NCBI GenBank assembly: GCA_947469485.1
Contig: CANIPU010000002.1
Span: 1 to 64,000, forward strand
Reading direction: 5' to 3'
DNA: 64,000 nucleotides
DNA from: Chitinophagaceae bacterium
GTDB taxonomy: Bacteria; Bacteroidota; Bacteroidia; Chitinophagales; UBA10324
The notes beneath the pieces are model-generated. The model searched no databases. It worked only from the letters and a program-made list of their open reading frames with translations, and had not been told where the DNA came from. The position numbers were made by a program, and so were the translations under genes. Positions 44,288-53,909 of the stretch are shown piece after piece (within the stretch, counting starts at the first letter, position 1; the number at the start of each line of letters is the position of its first letter).

Positions 44288-45460
44288 CTATTCTGCAATA
44301 ATGAACTTATGCATTGAAGCCAATTTTTCTTTTTGTGAAAGTGTTATGAAATAGAAACCATCACACAAATCAGATATATCAAATTTCATCTCATAACCGG
44401 AAATATTTTTTAGCACTTTAACTTTTTTACCGGCAGCATCATAAATAAATAACTCAGCATCTGACAAAAACTGCTTTGAAAAAACGGTTGCTATTCCCTC
44501 AACCGGATTTGGAAAAATTGAAAAAGAGGTTAAACCAATTTTTTCTTCAACACCGGTGCAAATCAGTGAGCAGTTTTGTGCTGATGTAATTCCGTTTCCT
44601 GCCGAAATCAAATTCTGAAACTCATCACCACTTGCACAATCATTTTTTAAATAAAAATTCAGCCAGGGCAAAAGCAAACTAAAAGTTGTTGCCTGTTGTG
44701 CCTGCGCAGTAATGGTTGGTTGAGGACTACAAGTAGCTTCTCCAAACTGACATAAAAAATCATTATCAGCAAACTGACAATGACTTCCGCCTGTTACACT
44801 TACAAAAGATTTACAAGTTGAAATAAGTGCATCGTACATTAATTGCTGATGCTGTGCAGGAGGTGCCACGCAATCGTTTTCTGCTGCAATAACAATACTT
44901 GGTTTGGTAATGCCTGCAGCTGCTGTAACAGATGACGGATTGGTTACTGCAGCAGCTAAAGTTGCTAACGCTGTAATAGATGAATCATATTGCATTGCCA
45001 GAAAAGCGGAACCCCCTCCCATTGAATGCCCCATTACAGCAGAAGTTGGTGCCACTGCTCCAAAAAAATCAGATGACGAAGTGTTGCCTTCTGTTTTCAT
45101 TGCCCCAATCAGAAATGCAATGTCTTTTCCAAAATCAGTATGAGAGGGCGATAAGGATGTTTCAGTTGTTGGAAAAACCATGATATAACCTTGTGGCACT
45201 AAGGCATTCCAAACCACATCATAAGAGCTCCATACCATTACAAAGCCGTGACCAAAAACAAGAACCGGAAATTGCCCATTGGCAATTGGCACATTATCAC
45301 CGGCTGTATTTGCGGGATAATAAATTTCAGTTGTAATATTTCTGTTTGCACGGGAAGGATCAACAAATGTTTGTTGAAGATGCCCAACCTGGTATGTTTG
45401 AGCAGATACATTAAGCAGGAAACAAAAATGTAAAAGCAAAAGACTAATTCGTTTGATCAT
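44288..45460 (-). CDS. T9SS-exported alpha/beta hydrolase, polyesterase/cutinase-like
   Basis: A 390-residue secreted hydrolase. A signal peptide (LLLLHFCFLLNVSAQ) is followed by the hydrolase (about 25-300): FGHGFVMVW (oxyanion loop), nucleophile elbow GHSMGGGS with Ser146, Asp196 in IAAENDCVAP and His227 in TGGSHCQF, which together form the triad. GHSMGGG and the shape of the Asp and His loops are those of the polyesterase-lipase-cutinase group (dienelactone-hydrolase-like fold) that includes PETase-type enzymes. Six or more cysteines suggest disulfides. The C-terminus from SFSIFPNPVEGIATV is a T9SS type A sorting domain. It is monocistronic, and its natural substrate is unknown; a plain esterase/lipase is equally possible. 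Confidence 0.82.
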   Translation of the reverse strand: MIKRISLLLLHFCFLLNVSAQTYQVGHLQQTFVDPSRANRNITTEIYYPANTAGDNVPIANGQFPVLVFGHGFVMVWSSYDVVWNALVPQGYIMVFPTTETSLSPSHTDFGKDIAFLIGAMKTEGNTSSSDFFGAVAPTSAVMGHSMGGGSAFLAMQYDSSITALATLAAAVTNPSSVTAAAGITKPSIVIAAENDCVAPPAQHQQLMYDALISTCKSFVSVTGGSHCQFADNDFLCQFGEATCSPQPTITAQAQQATTFSLLLPWLNFYLKNDCASGDEFQNLISAGNGITSAQNCSLICTGVEEKIGLTSFSIFPNPVEGIATVFSKQFLSDAELFIYDAAGKKVKVLKNISGYEMKFDISDLCDGFYFITLSQKEKLASMHKFIIAE

Positions 45461-45535
45461 AAAATGAGTAGAGTTTTAAATATTATTTAAAGGAATTGAA
45501 TTTTAAGATTTACTCGATTACTTACCTTAAATTAA

Positions 45536-46366
45536 TTATTGCTGCGGATAAAATTCAAACTCGCGGTCAGTAATTTGAATTGATTTTCCATCGACATCGT
45601 ACTTGGTTTCCTTTATCCATAAACCAGGTCCAACAAACGGGCCGCATTGAAAAGTAAATTTTTTAATCAGTTTCCCGTTTTCATCAAAATCATCTTCTTC
45701 TGTTTTGTTGCCTGCATAATCAAATAAAACTGAGTGACGCGAAGACACTGTACCGTCAGCCTTAAAGGTTTTTGTTTCATATAATTTTCCAGCAAAATTG
45801 AACTTGATGCTCAGGTAAAGTTTTGACTCTGAATTGAAAAGGTCATTCTGTATCAGCGAACCGGTTGCATCATACTTGTAAACTTTTCGGTAAATACTTT
45901 TCCCGCTTGTATCAATGCATTTCTCTTCTCTGAGTTTACCGGTTTCGGTGTAAGTGAAAGCACTTTGTTTGAGCAGGTTGCCTAAAGTATCCTGCCATTT
46001 TATTCCGATCAGTTTTCCTTTTACATCATACGAGTAAAATGCTTTTGAAATAATATTCTCTCCGTCGGTGCTGTCTGCCTCAGCTGTTTCACCCTTTTCA
46101 TTAAAACTGAAAACAATTTTCGATTGCCTTCTTCCATCAGCAATATACTCGTATTGTTCAGTCAGATTTCCTTTATCATCATAACGATAGACACGAATAG
46201 ACTGAACAGTATCTTTCACTTCTTCTCCCGGAATATGCTTAGTACTGTAAGCAATTTCGCGTTGCGATTTTATTTTACTCTCCAGAGCTTGTTGCTTGGT
46301 TAAACATTGAGCTTGTGAATTCTGAAGAGCGATCATTAAAACAAAAGAGAAAATTATTTTTTTCAT
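45536..46366 (-). CDS. Exported protein with YD/MORN-like repeats
   Basis: A 276-residue protein with a signal peptide (IIFSFVLMIALQNSQAQ) and a run of short repeats of the type DxxGxxxxxxxYxYD (for example YRYDDKGNLTEQYEYI, FSFNEKGETAEADST, YSYDVKGKLIGIKW, YKYDATGSLIQNDLF, VLFDYAGNKTEEDDF). This is the pattern of RHS/YD or MORN-like beta repeats. Start ATG 46366 is favoured over the upstream GTG. A promoter box at 46397-46404 serves it. The function is unknown; such proteins are exported to the periplasm or outer membrane. Confidence 0.65.
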   Translation of the reverse strand: MKKIIFSFVLMIALQNSQAQCLTKQQALESKIKSQREIAYSTKHIPGEEVKDTVQSIRVYRYDDKGNLTEQYEYIADGRRQSKIVFSFNEKGETAEADSTDGENIISKAFYSYDVKGKLIGIKWQDTLGNLLKQSAFTYTETGKLREEKCIDTSGKSIYRKVYKYDATGSLIQNDLFNSESKLYLSIKFNFAGKLYETKTFKADGTVSSRHSVLFDYAGNKTEEDDFDENGKLIKKFTFQCGPFVGPGLWIKETKYDVDGKSIQITDREFEFYPQQ

Positions 46367-46396
46367 TAACACTAAAATTGAAATTCGTTACAAAAA

Positions 46397-46404
46397 CAAA
46401 AATA
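46397..46404 (-). promoter_or_regulatory. Bacteroidota -7 box for the YD-repeat gene
   Basis: TATTTTTG on the minus strand, 30 bases before the ATG at 46366; it fits TAnnTTTG. It lies in the divergent gap shared with the SGNH hydrolase gene. Confidence 0.5.
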
Positions 46405-46421
46405 GTTTTTTGCTTTACAAA

Positions 46422-47105
46422 ATGAATCTGCTTCACGAACTGCAATTGCTTTGTTCAATTACCATTCTATTTTCACCTCACAATGAAACAGTGAAAATGA
46501 AAACCTACCGAATGCTCAACCTCGGCGATTCTTACACCATTGGCGAAGCAGTTCTATCAGCTGAAAATTTCCCGCATCAATTACAATTGCAATTAAATAA
46601 TTCAGGGATAGAAATTTCTTCTCCTGAAATTATTGCAACAACAGGGTGGACTACTGATGAACTGATGAAAGGAATAAATGAAAATCCTCCACCACCACCT
46701 TATGATTTAGTTACATTATTGATTGGTGTGAACAATCAATACCGCGGAAAATCAATTGACGAATACAGGAAAGAATTTTGTGAGTTGCTCGATCTTTCTA
46801 TTAAATATGCGAACAATAACTCCGCTCATGTAATTGTAATTTCTATTCCTGATTGGGGAGTAATGCCTATCGCAGAAGGAAGAGACCGGAAAAAAATTGC
46901 GGAAGAGATTGATGCATTCAACAAAGTGAACGAAGAAGAAGCAATAAAATCAGGTTGCCCATACTGTAACATCACAGCCATAAGCAGAATTGCAACAACT
47001 GATATATCACTTGCCGCTTCCGATGGTTTGCATCCATCAGCAAAGCAATATGAATTGTGGGTGGAGAAAATATTTCCACTCGCAAAAAAAATTTTATCTG
47101 AATAA
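46422..47105 (+). CDS. SGNH/GDSL-family hydrolase
   Basis: A protein of about 227 residues with the SGNH esterase blocks: block I LGDSYTIGE (Ser), the Gly in ATTGWTTDEL, LIGVNNQYRG (Asn) as block III, and SDGLHPS (Asp and His) near the C-terminus. The N-terminal 25 residues may be a signal or a mis-set start: ATG 46422 is taken, but ATG 46497 also gives a complete domain. These enzymes hydrolyse ester bonds in lipids or acetylated sugars. It is divergent from the YD-repeat gene and precedes an SDR gene with its own weak box. Confidence 0.8.
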   Translation: MNLLHELQLLCSITILFSPHNETVKMKTYRMLNLGDSYTIGEAVLSAENFPHQLQLQLNNSGIEISSPEIIATTGWTTDELMKGINENPPPPPYDLVTLLIGVNNQYRGKSIDEYRKEFCELLDLSIKYANNNSAHVIVISIPDWGVMPIAEGRDRKKIAEEIDAFNKVNEEEAIKSGCPYCNITAISRIATTDISLAASDGLHPSAKQYELWVEKIFPLAKKILSE

Positions 47106-47158
47106 TTATTTCAGTTTCACACGCATTCACAGATTATTTTTCGCCAACAATTAATTTC

Positions 47159-47914
47159 ATGGACACAGCAGTTATCACAGGCGCTACTTCTGGTTTCGGA
47201 GAAGCAATCGCAAAACGATTTGCCTCAGAAGGACACAGAGTAATTATTACCGGAAGAAGAAAAGAAAAATTAGAAACAGTCAGCAAGAGCATTCAACAAG
47301 AATTCAAAACCGAAGTGCTGACTTTGTGTTTTGATGTGCGAAAAAAAACTGAAGTAAAAAATGCGATTGATTCTTTAGCCGGTGATTGGAAAAATATTGA
47401 TGTGCTCGTGAACAATGCAGGCGGCGCTCATGGGTTCGGAACAATTGAAGACGGCGAACTCGAAGACTGGGACACCATGATTGACACCAATGTGAAAGGA
47501 TTGCTTTATGTCACAAAAGCAGTTTTGCCATTGATGAAGCAAAGCGCCAATCCATATATTTTTAACATCGGGTCCACTGCCGGAAAATATGTTTACGAAA
47601 AAGGAAATGTTTATTGCGCCACCAAGTTTGCTGTAGATGCACTTACACAAGCCATGCGGATTGATTTACTGAAAAAGAAAATCCGTGTCACCGCTATTCA
47701 TCCCGGTGCTGCTGAAACAGAATTTTCTGAAGTGCGCTTTAAAGGTGATAAGGAGAAAGCGAAAAGTGTTTACAAAGGATATGTTCCGCTGAATGCAAAT
47801 GATATTGCTGATGTAATCAGTTATTGTTTCAATACTCCCAGGCATGTAAACATTAACGAACTGGTGATTGTGCCAACTGCACAGGCAAGTCCGTTTTATT
47901 TTAACAAGGAATGA
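47159..47914 (+). CDS. Short-chain dehydrogenase/reductase (YdfG-like)
   Basis: A 251-residue classical SDR. It has the cofactor motif TGATSGFGEAIA, the NNAGGAHG stretch, and the active site YCATKFAVDA with a Ser in FNIGSTAGKY upstream. The arrangement is close to YdfG-type 3-hydroxy acid or serine dehydrogenases, using NADP(H) because the first loop ends in GRRKEKL. The stop overlaps the next start by four bases, so it is coupled to the secreted T9SS protein. The substrate is unknown. Confidence 0.9.
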   Translation: MDTAVITGATSGFGEAIAKRFASEGHRVIITGRRKEKLETVSKSIQQEFKTEVLTLCFDVRKKTEVKNAIDSLAGDWKNIDVLVNNAGGAHGFGTIEDGELEDWDTMIDTNVKGLLYVTKAVLPLMKQSANPYIFNIGSTAGKYVYEKGNVYCATKFAVDALTQAMRIDLLKKKIRVTAIHPGAAETEFSEVRFKGDKEKAKSVYKGYVPLNANDIADVISYCFNTPRHVNINELVIVPTAQASPFYFNKE

Positions 47915-49032
47915 AAAAAAGACTGTTACACTTCGCTCTTGTTTTTTCTTTCGCCTCAGAAATTATTTCTGCGCAGACCATTTCGTTGCAAACAATCGGT
48001 TCGTTGCAACCGAATTGCAATGAAACTTCAGGATTAGAACAAACAGATACAACTACCATCTGGTCACACAACGACAGCGGAGGCAAACCAATGCTCTATC
48101 ATTATTTGTTAAACGGACAGGTGATTGACTCCGTTGTAATAGCAGGTGCAACCAATATTGATTGGGAAGATTTAGCCAATGACCACGCCGGCACTTTATT
48201 CATTGGTGATTTCGGAAATAATACTTGTGATAGAACCAACCTGAGAATTTATCGCGTGTCAACTTATGCGCTCGCTTCAGGTATTGATACAGTGTTTGCA
48301 GACACCATTTCATTTTCCTATCCCGACCAGAATGCTTTTCCACCGTCTGGTGCAAATCTGAATTTTGATTGCGAAGCCATGATTCACTCAGGTGATTCAC
48401 TTTATCTGTTTTCAAAAAATATTTCTTCATCAGCCAATACAGGTTTTACTAAGTGTTACAGATTGCCCGATGCTCCTGGAAATTATGTAGCTGAATTGAT
48501 TGATAGTTTTTACACAAATCAGCAAGTGACCTCAGCAGATATTTCGGATAATGATTCCGTTTTTGTTTTACTCACTTATCAATCTGTTTTCATTTTCAAA
48601 AATTTTGCTCAGCATCATTTCTTTTCTGTTACACCTGAACATTATTTGTTTTCGACGCTCACCCAAAAAGAAGCGGTCCTTTATAAAAATAATCATCAGT
48701 TGTATATAAGCGACGAGCGATTTTTCGGAACAGGCGGCAATTTTTATCTCGCCGATTTAATTTCAGGTATAGAAAACCCGAAAGGTTTAAAAAAAAATTT
48801 CAGCATTTATCCCAATCCGTGTGCAACTCAGTTTTCAATTGCGGCTACCAACTTTATCAAAGAAAAATTATGCATAAGCATCTTCAGCGAATCAGGAAAA
48901 GAAGTATGGGCAGGAAATAATTTGAAACTGCCAATTGATATTTCAACTGAAAAATTTTGCGATGGAATTTATTTTGTACGAATCATATCTGACAATGGAA
49001 ATGACTGGATAAAGTTTGTGGTGAGTAAATAA
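47911..49032 (+). CDS. T9SS type A sorting-domain protein
   Basis: A 373-residue secreted protein: signal peptide (FALVFSFASEIISAQ), a body with propeller-like blocks (ETSGLEQTDTTTIWSHNDSGG, TNIDWEDLANDHAGTLFIGDFGNN) and, in the last 80 residues, a T9SS type A domain starting at FSIYPNPCATQFSIA and ending in GIYFVRIISDNGN. The blocks are similar to SdiA-regulated/Esterase-like phytase families found in propeller enzymes, but I cannot name its function. It overlaps the SDR gene by four bases and is likely cotranscribed with it. Confidence 0.8.
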   Translation: MKKRLLHFALVFSFASEIISAQTISLQTIGSLQPNCNETSGLEQTDTTTIWSHNDSGGKPMLYHYLLNGQVIDSVVIAGATNIDWEDLANDHAGTLFIGDFGNNTCDRTNLRIYRVSTYALASGIDTVFADTISFSYPDQNAFPPSGANLNFDCEAMIHSGDSLYLFSKNISSSANTGFTKCYRLPDAPGNYVAELIDSFYTNQQVTSADISDNDSVFVLLTYQSVFIFKNFAQHHFFSVTPEHYLFSTLTQKEAVLYKNNHQLYISDERFFGTGGNFYLADLISGIENPKGLKKNFSIYPNPCATQFSIAATNFIKEKLCISIFSESGKEVWAGNNLKLPIDISTEKFCDGIYFVRIISDNGNDWIKFVVSK

Positions 49033-49144
49033 TGCAATCAAGTAACCACTAACATAGATCACCAGGCTTCCAGCTATAAGCAACTGGTGTAACATTTCTT
49101 ACCCACAACCTTTCAACACCCCTTTCATTCGCGGCATTCTCTAT

Positions 49145-49152
49145 TACATTTG
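49145..49152 (+). promoter_or_regulatory. Bacteroidota -7 box for carB
   Basis: TACATTTG with the carB ATG 114 bases downstream, a longer leader than for other genes here. It could hold a control element, but I saw no attenuator or known riboswitch structure in it. Confidence 0.45.
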
Positions 49153-49265
49153 TCGCCTGAGATGAAAGGAAAAATTAATTATAGCTCAGACCCAAAATTT
49201 TATCACTCCTTTCTTTTTTTCATTTTTAGTTTTTCATTCTTAATTATTCAATTTCTCCATTTGAA

Positions 49266-52085
49266 ATGCCTAAAGACAACAGCATAAAATCAGTCCTAAT
49301 CATTGGCAGCGGGCCCATCATTATCGGCCAGGCTTGCGAGTTCGATTACTCCGGAACACAGGCATCACGCTCGTTGCGCGAAGAAGGAATTGAAGTGTCG
49401 CTCATCAATTCGAATCCGGCAACAATTATGACAGACCATGTGACCGCAGACCATATTTATCTGTTGCCACTCACTCCCGAAAGCATTATTCAGATTCTCG
49501 AAGAACGGAAAATTGATGCAGTGCTCCCGACAATGGGTGGACAAACTGCTCTCAATCTTTGCAAGGAAGCAGATGAAATGGGCATCTGGAAAAAGTATAA
49601 TGTGCGGTTGATTGGAGTGGACATTGAAGGAATTGAGCGTGCAGAAAACCGTGAAGTGTTCCGTCGCCTCATGGGAGAAATCGGTGTGCCGGTTGCTCCA
49701 TCAAGAGTTGCGAATTCGATGTTGGAAGGGAAAGAGATTGCACAAGAGATTGGTTTTCCATTGGTGATTCGTCCTTCATATACACTTGGTGGAAGTGGTG
49801 GTGGCTTCGTGCACAAGCGCGAAGATTTTGATGCAGCACTTGAACGCGGATTGAAAGCTTCACCCACTCACGAAGTATTGGTTGAGAAAGCAGTTCTCGG
49901 CTGGAAGGAGTTTGAACTCGAACTATTGCGCGACAGCGCAGACAATGTGTGCATTATTTGTACAGTAGAAAATTTCGACCCGATGGGTGTGCATACCGGG
50001 GACTCTATTACTTGCGCTCCAGCAATGACATTAAGTGATACAGCATATCAGCGCATGCGCGATATGTCCATTAAAATGATGCGCAGCATGGGAAATTTCG
50101 CCGGCGGTTGCAATGTGCAATTCGCCCTCGACCCTGAAACCGAAGCTTTGTTAGCAGTGGAAATTAATCCGCGTGTGTCGCGTTCATCAGCTCTTGCATC
50201 GAAAGCTACAGGTTATCCGATTGCGAAGATTGCAGCGAAGCTTGCGATTGGTTATCACCTCGATGAACTGCAAAATCAAATTACAAAAACTACTTCTGCT
50301 TACTTCGAACCTGCATTGGATTATGTGGTAGTTAAAATTCCGAGATGGAATTTCGATAAGTTTCCAGGCGCTGATGAAACACTCGGACTGCAAATGAAAT
50401 CGGTTGGTGAAGTGATGAGCATAGGAAGAACTTTTATTGAAGCTTTGCAAAAAGCTTGTCAGAGTCTGGAGAATGATTCAATTGGTTTAGGTGCTGATGG
50501 AAAATTATACAGCAAAAAATCAGAAGAAGTTTTAGACCGAATACAACATCCGAGTTGGGACCGGTTATTCAGAATAAAAGATGCGCTCACACTTGGTGTA
50601 TCAGTAAAAACAATTCAGAAACTCACGCTCATTGACCCTTGGTTTCTCGACCAGATAAATCAGTTGGTGAAAACAGAAACTGAATTACGCAAGTACAATT
50701 TGCAGAATGTTCCAAAAGATATTTTGCTAGAAGCAAAGCAAATGGGTTACTCTGATTCGCAACTCGCATATCTGTTTACTAATTGCACTGACGATGATGT
50801 GTATGCAAAAAGAAAAGAGCTCGACATCCGCCGCACTTACAAGTTAGTTGATACATGTGCAGCAGAATTTGAAGCACGCACTCCGTATTACTATTCATGT
50901 TTTGAAAGTGAAAATGAAAGTGTAGTCAGCACCAAGAAAAAAATTATTGTGCTCGGTTCAGGACCCAATCGAATCGGGCAGGGAATTGAATTTGATTATT
51001 GTTGCGTGCACGGATTGATTGCCATTCGAGAAAGTGGATACGAAGCCATCATGGTCAATTGTAACCCCGAAACTGTTTCAACTGATTTCGACATTGCTGA
51101 TAAATTATATTTCGAACCTGTTTACTGGGAACACCTGATTGAAATTATTGAGTTGGAAAAACCCGAAGGTGTGATTGTGCAACTCGGCGGACAAACCGCA
51201 TTAAAACTAGCGAAGCGATTAAATGCAAACGGGATAAAAATTATCGGAACAAGTTTCGAGAACATGGATATTGCTGAAGACCGCGGCGCTTTTTCTGATT
51301 TACTGAAAGAATTAGGAATTCCTTATCCGGAATACGGAGTGGCAATGTCAGTGGATGAAGCAGTGGAAGTTGCGCATCGTGTGGGTTATCCCGTACTCGT
51401 GCGCCCGAGTTATGTGCTCGGTGGTCAGCGCATGCGCATTGTAATTAATGATGAAGAGTTGGAAACTGCAGTGCTGAAATTAATGAAGCATATGCCGGGA
51501 AATAAAATTCTGATTGACCATTTTCTCGACCGTGCTGAAGAAGCAGAGATAGACGCCATCAGCGATGGCGATGAAGTGCATATCATGGGTGTGATGGAAC
51601 ACATTGAACCAGCAGGCATTCATAGTGGCGACAGTAGTGCAGTTCTTCCGTCATTCGATTTGCCATTTGAAGTAGTGAATAGCATGGTGGAGTATGCAGG
51701 AAAAATTGCGCGCGCCATAAAAATTATCGGACTCATCAATATTCAGTTCGCAATAAAAAATGGAAAAGTATATGTGATTGAAGCGAATCCTCGCTCATCG
51801 CGTACCACTCCCTTCATTGCGAAAGCATACCAGATTCCTTACCTGAACATTGCCACCAAAGTGATGATTGGTGCGAAAAAAATAAAAGACTTTAAATACG
51901 ACCGCAAACTCACCGGCTACGCAATAAAGGAACCTGTTTTCTCATTCGATAAATTCCCGAATGTGAATAAAGAACTCGGCCCCGAAATGAAATCAACAGG
52001 TGAATCAATCCGCTTCATCAAGGATTTATACGACCCGATATTCCGACAGCTTTATAAGGAGAAGAGTATGTACCTAAGCCGATAA
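49266..52085 (+). CDS. carB: Carbamoyl-phosphate synthase large subunit, without allosteric domain
   Basis: A 939-residue CarB that makes carbamoyl phosphate for arginine and pyrimidine synthesis. The two homologous ATP-grasp synthetase units are clear: IGSGPIIIGQACEFDYSG (first) and LGSGPNRIGQGIEFDYCC (second, about residue 560), with matching PSYTLGGSGGGF and PSYVLGGQRMR loops. The chain stops after the second unit (KSTGESIRFIKDLY), where E. coli CarB continues with a 130-residue domain that binds UMP and ornithine. This short form also occurs in other Bacteroidota. CarA is not in the window. A methyltransferase gene follows after eight bases. Confidence 0.96.
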   Translation: MPKDNSIKSVLIIGSGPIIIGQACEFDYSGTQASRSLREEGIEVSLINSNPATIMTDHVTADHIYLLPLTPESIIQILEERKIDAVLPTMGGQTALNLCKEADEMGIWKKYNVRLIGVDIEGIERAENREVFRRLMGEIGVPVAPSRVANSMLEGKEIAQEIGFPLVIRPSYTLGGSGGGFVHKREDFDAALERGLKASPTHEVLVEKAVLGWKEFELELLRDSADNVCIICTVENFDPMGVHTGDSITCAPAMTLSDTAYQRMRDMSIKMMRSMGNFAGGCNVQFALDPETEALLAVEINPRVSRSSALASKATGYPIAKIAAKLAIGYHLDELQNQITKTTSAYFEPALDYVVVKIPRWNFDKFPGADETLGLQMKSVGEVMSIGRTFIEALQKACQSLENDSIGLGADGKLYSKKSEEVLDRIQHPSWDRLFRIKDALTLGVSVKTIQKLTLIDPWFLDQINQLVKTETELRKYNLQNVPKDILLEAKQMGYSDSQLAYLFTNCTDDDVYAKRKELDIRRTYKLVDTCAAEFEARTPYYYSCFESENESVVSTKKKIIVLGSGPNRIGQGIEFDYCCVHGLIAIRESGYEAIMVNCNPETVSTDFDIADKLYFEPVYWEHLIEIIELEKPEGVIVQLGGQTALKLAKRLNANGIKIIGTSFENMDIAEDRGAFSDLLKELGIPYPEYGVAMSVDEAVEVAHRVGYPVLVRPSYVLGGQRMRIVINDEELETAVLKLMKHMPGNKILIDHFLDRAEEAEIDAISDGDEVHIMGVMEHIEPAGIHSGDSSAVLPSFDLPFEVVNSMVEYAGKIARAIKIIGLINIQFAIKNGKVYVIEANPRSSRTTPFIAKAYQIPYLNIATKVMIGAKKIKDFKYDRKLTGYAIKEPVFSFDKFPNVNKELGPEMKSTGESIRFIKDLYDPIFRQLYKEKSMYLSR

Positions 52086-52093
52086 AAATAACT

Positions 52094-52867
52094 ATGTCCG
52101 AAAATCCCCAACCTTCAATTGAAAAAGTACTTAAGCTATATAAGTCTCGCGCCGAATTTCATGGTGATGAGAACGCAGTTTTGGATGGTTCAATTTTACA
52201 TGACCTAAAACACACAAACATCATCATTGATTACTTAACCAGGCGAGCGTTACTTGATTATTTAAAGCCCAAAAAAGATGATGTGATCATTGATTTTGGT
52301 TGTGGAGTCGGTCGATTAACTTTTGTGGTCGCGCCAAAGGTTTCTAAAATATATGGATTGGACATATCGCCTGAATTATTAATGATTGCAAGAAAGAAAA
52401 ATCAAGAAGTGAAAATGAACAATATTGAGTTCCTGCAAATTGACATTGAAAAATTTGACTTACCGGAAATCCAATTTGATAAAATATTTTTTGTTGGAAC
52501 ATTGGTTCACATCAGCGACCATGTGTTGGAAATTTTATTGCCTAAAATTAAAGCCAGATTAAAGTCCAATGGAAAAATAATATTAATTGAATACCTAAAA
52601 GCAGATAAAAGCCTTTCTCAAAACAATGAGGTAATTATGCGATCACATGAACACCTAAAGAATATTTTTGAAAAAAACAAATTTAAAATTGCTTTGTTAA
52701 AACCTGCTATTCGAATGCCTTCCTATGCAATTACAATTTGGAAAAAAATCAACGCTTCTTTTTCTTTTTTATTGCCGTTTTTATACTTAGTAGAAAAGGC
52801 AACACTGAAAAGAAAATCAAAATTTGTTGACTATTATTATTATGCAGTTGAAATTATAATGGACTAA
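52094..52867 (+). CDS. Class I SAM-dependent methyltransferase
   Basis: A 257-residue protein with the class I fold. Motif I is DVIIDFGCGVGRLTF near residue 63, then YGLDISPELLMIA (motif II) and FDKIFFVGTLVHI (IV). The N-terminal 35 residues are a helical extension; the C-terminus is basic and aromatic, ending in YYYYAVEII, and may touch membrane. It follows carB by eight bases, so it may be on the carB transcript or have its own start. The AT-rich composition is unlike carB's. The substrate is not indicated; a sugar or lipid is possible given nearby FkbM-type genes. Confidence 0.85.
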   Translation: MSENPQPSIEKVLKLYKSRAEFHGDENAVLDGSILHDLKHTNIIIDYLTRRALLDYLKPKKDDVIIDFGCGVGRLTFVVAPKVSKIYGLDISPELLMIARKKNQEVKMNNIEFLQIDIEKFDLPEIQFDKIFFVGTLVHISDHVLEILLPKIKARLKSNGKIILIEYLKADKSLSQNNEVIMRSHEHLKNIFEKNKFKIALLKPAIRMPSYAITIWKKINASFSFLLPFLYLVEKATLKRKSKFVDYYYYAVEIIMD

Positions 52868-53006
52868 ATAGTTTTCACATAAGAATGAAGTATTCTGCGA
52901 ATCTTTTGCAAATTATTTTGATAAGAAGCTGTTGATGGTTTTTAGAAAAAAAGCGGTAAACTCTTATGAATCATAAAAAAACAGTTGAGAATAGAACCAA
53001 AAATAA

Positions 53007-53909
53007 TTATTTGTCTGAGAAAATTCGTTTAGCTGTTTCTTCATTACAAAAAAGGAAATTATATCCATCAAAAATTTCAAATCGATTAATTCTTCTTGCC
53101 CCTTTCAAATCATCAATGTAAAAAATTTGATAATTTAAATCTTTAATAATATCCTGAAGATGATTCCACATATCTTCATTAAAAATTTCAATTAATAAAC
53201 TTGGTTGGAATTGCACCAAATATTTACCCATGCCTCTCAATACTTGTGGTTCATGTAATTCTACATCAATTTTCATTAAATCAATATTTAAAATATGGTT
53301 TTCTTCAATGAATAAATCCAGTCTTTTCGTTTCAATTTTTTTTTCAACCCGTGCTGAACTTTCACTATGCCAACAGCTGTTCAAGGTTGCATTTAATGGA
53401 ATATCTTCTACAAAATCATATAATATAGCGAAGTCATTTTTATCTGAAAGTGCAATCTTTTCTGCATGAATAGTTGAAAATTTATTTATTAAAATATTTT
53501 TTTGAAATTTATCATATATTCTATCAACCGGCTCAAAAGAATATATAGTTGCGGTGGGTGCAATAGCCGCAGAAATCAATGAATAGATTCCGGTGTTGGC
53601 TCCAATATCTAAAATAATTTTGCTTTCACTGCTTAGTTTTACCCAAAGATTAATGCTTTCAGGTTCCCACCCTTTTCGTCCAAACCAAAACACATCATTT
53701 TCAAGCGTAAACTTATCAAAATTGTAATTCATTAATTGAAAAGAAGATTTTCCGATAACCACTTTAAAAACACCAGTAAATTTTAACTCTCTTCGTATTT
53801 TTTTTGGGGGGATTCCAAATAATTTTATTCCGGAAAACAGACTTTTTTTAAAAGGCGTAAGCCGAATTGCTTTTTTAATAATTTTATAAATGACAGTTGT
53901 TAGTTTCAT
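53007..53909 (-). CDS. FkbM family methyltransferase
   Basis: A 300-residue methyltransferase of the FkbM group. Motif I is KIILDIGANTGIYSLIS near residue 102, then IYSFEPVDRIYDKFQKN and the DLMKIDVELHEPQVLRGM block that defines the family. The N-terminal about 70 residues are basic. FkbM proteins methylate hydroxyl groups in sugars and natural products, commonly in surface polysaccharide loci. It is convergent with the upstream methyltransferase and next to a stretch of decayed DNA; very low GC fits possible horizontal origin. Confidence 0.85.
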   Translation of the reverse strand: MKLTTVIYKIIKKAIRLTPFKKSLFSGIKLFGIPPKKIRRELKFTGVFKVVIGKSSFQLMNYNFDKFTLENDVFWFGRKGWEPESINLWVKLSSESKIILDIGANTGIYSLISAAIAPTATIYSFEPVDRIYDKFQKNILINKFSTIHAEKIALSDKNDFAILYDFVEDIPLNATLNSCWHSESSARVEKKIETKRLDLFIEENHILNIDLMKIDVELHEPQVLRGMGKYLVQFQPSLLIEIFNEDMWNHLQDIIKDLNYQIFYIDDLKGARRINRFEIFDGYNFLFCNEETAKRIFSDK

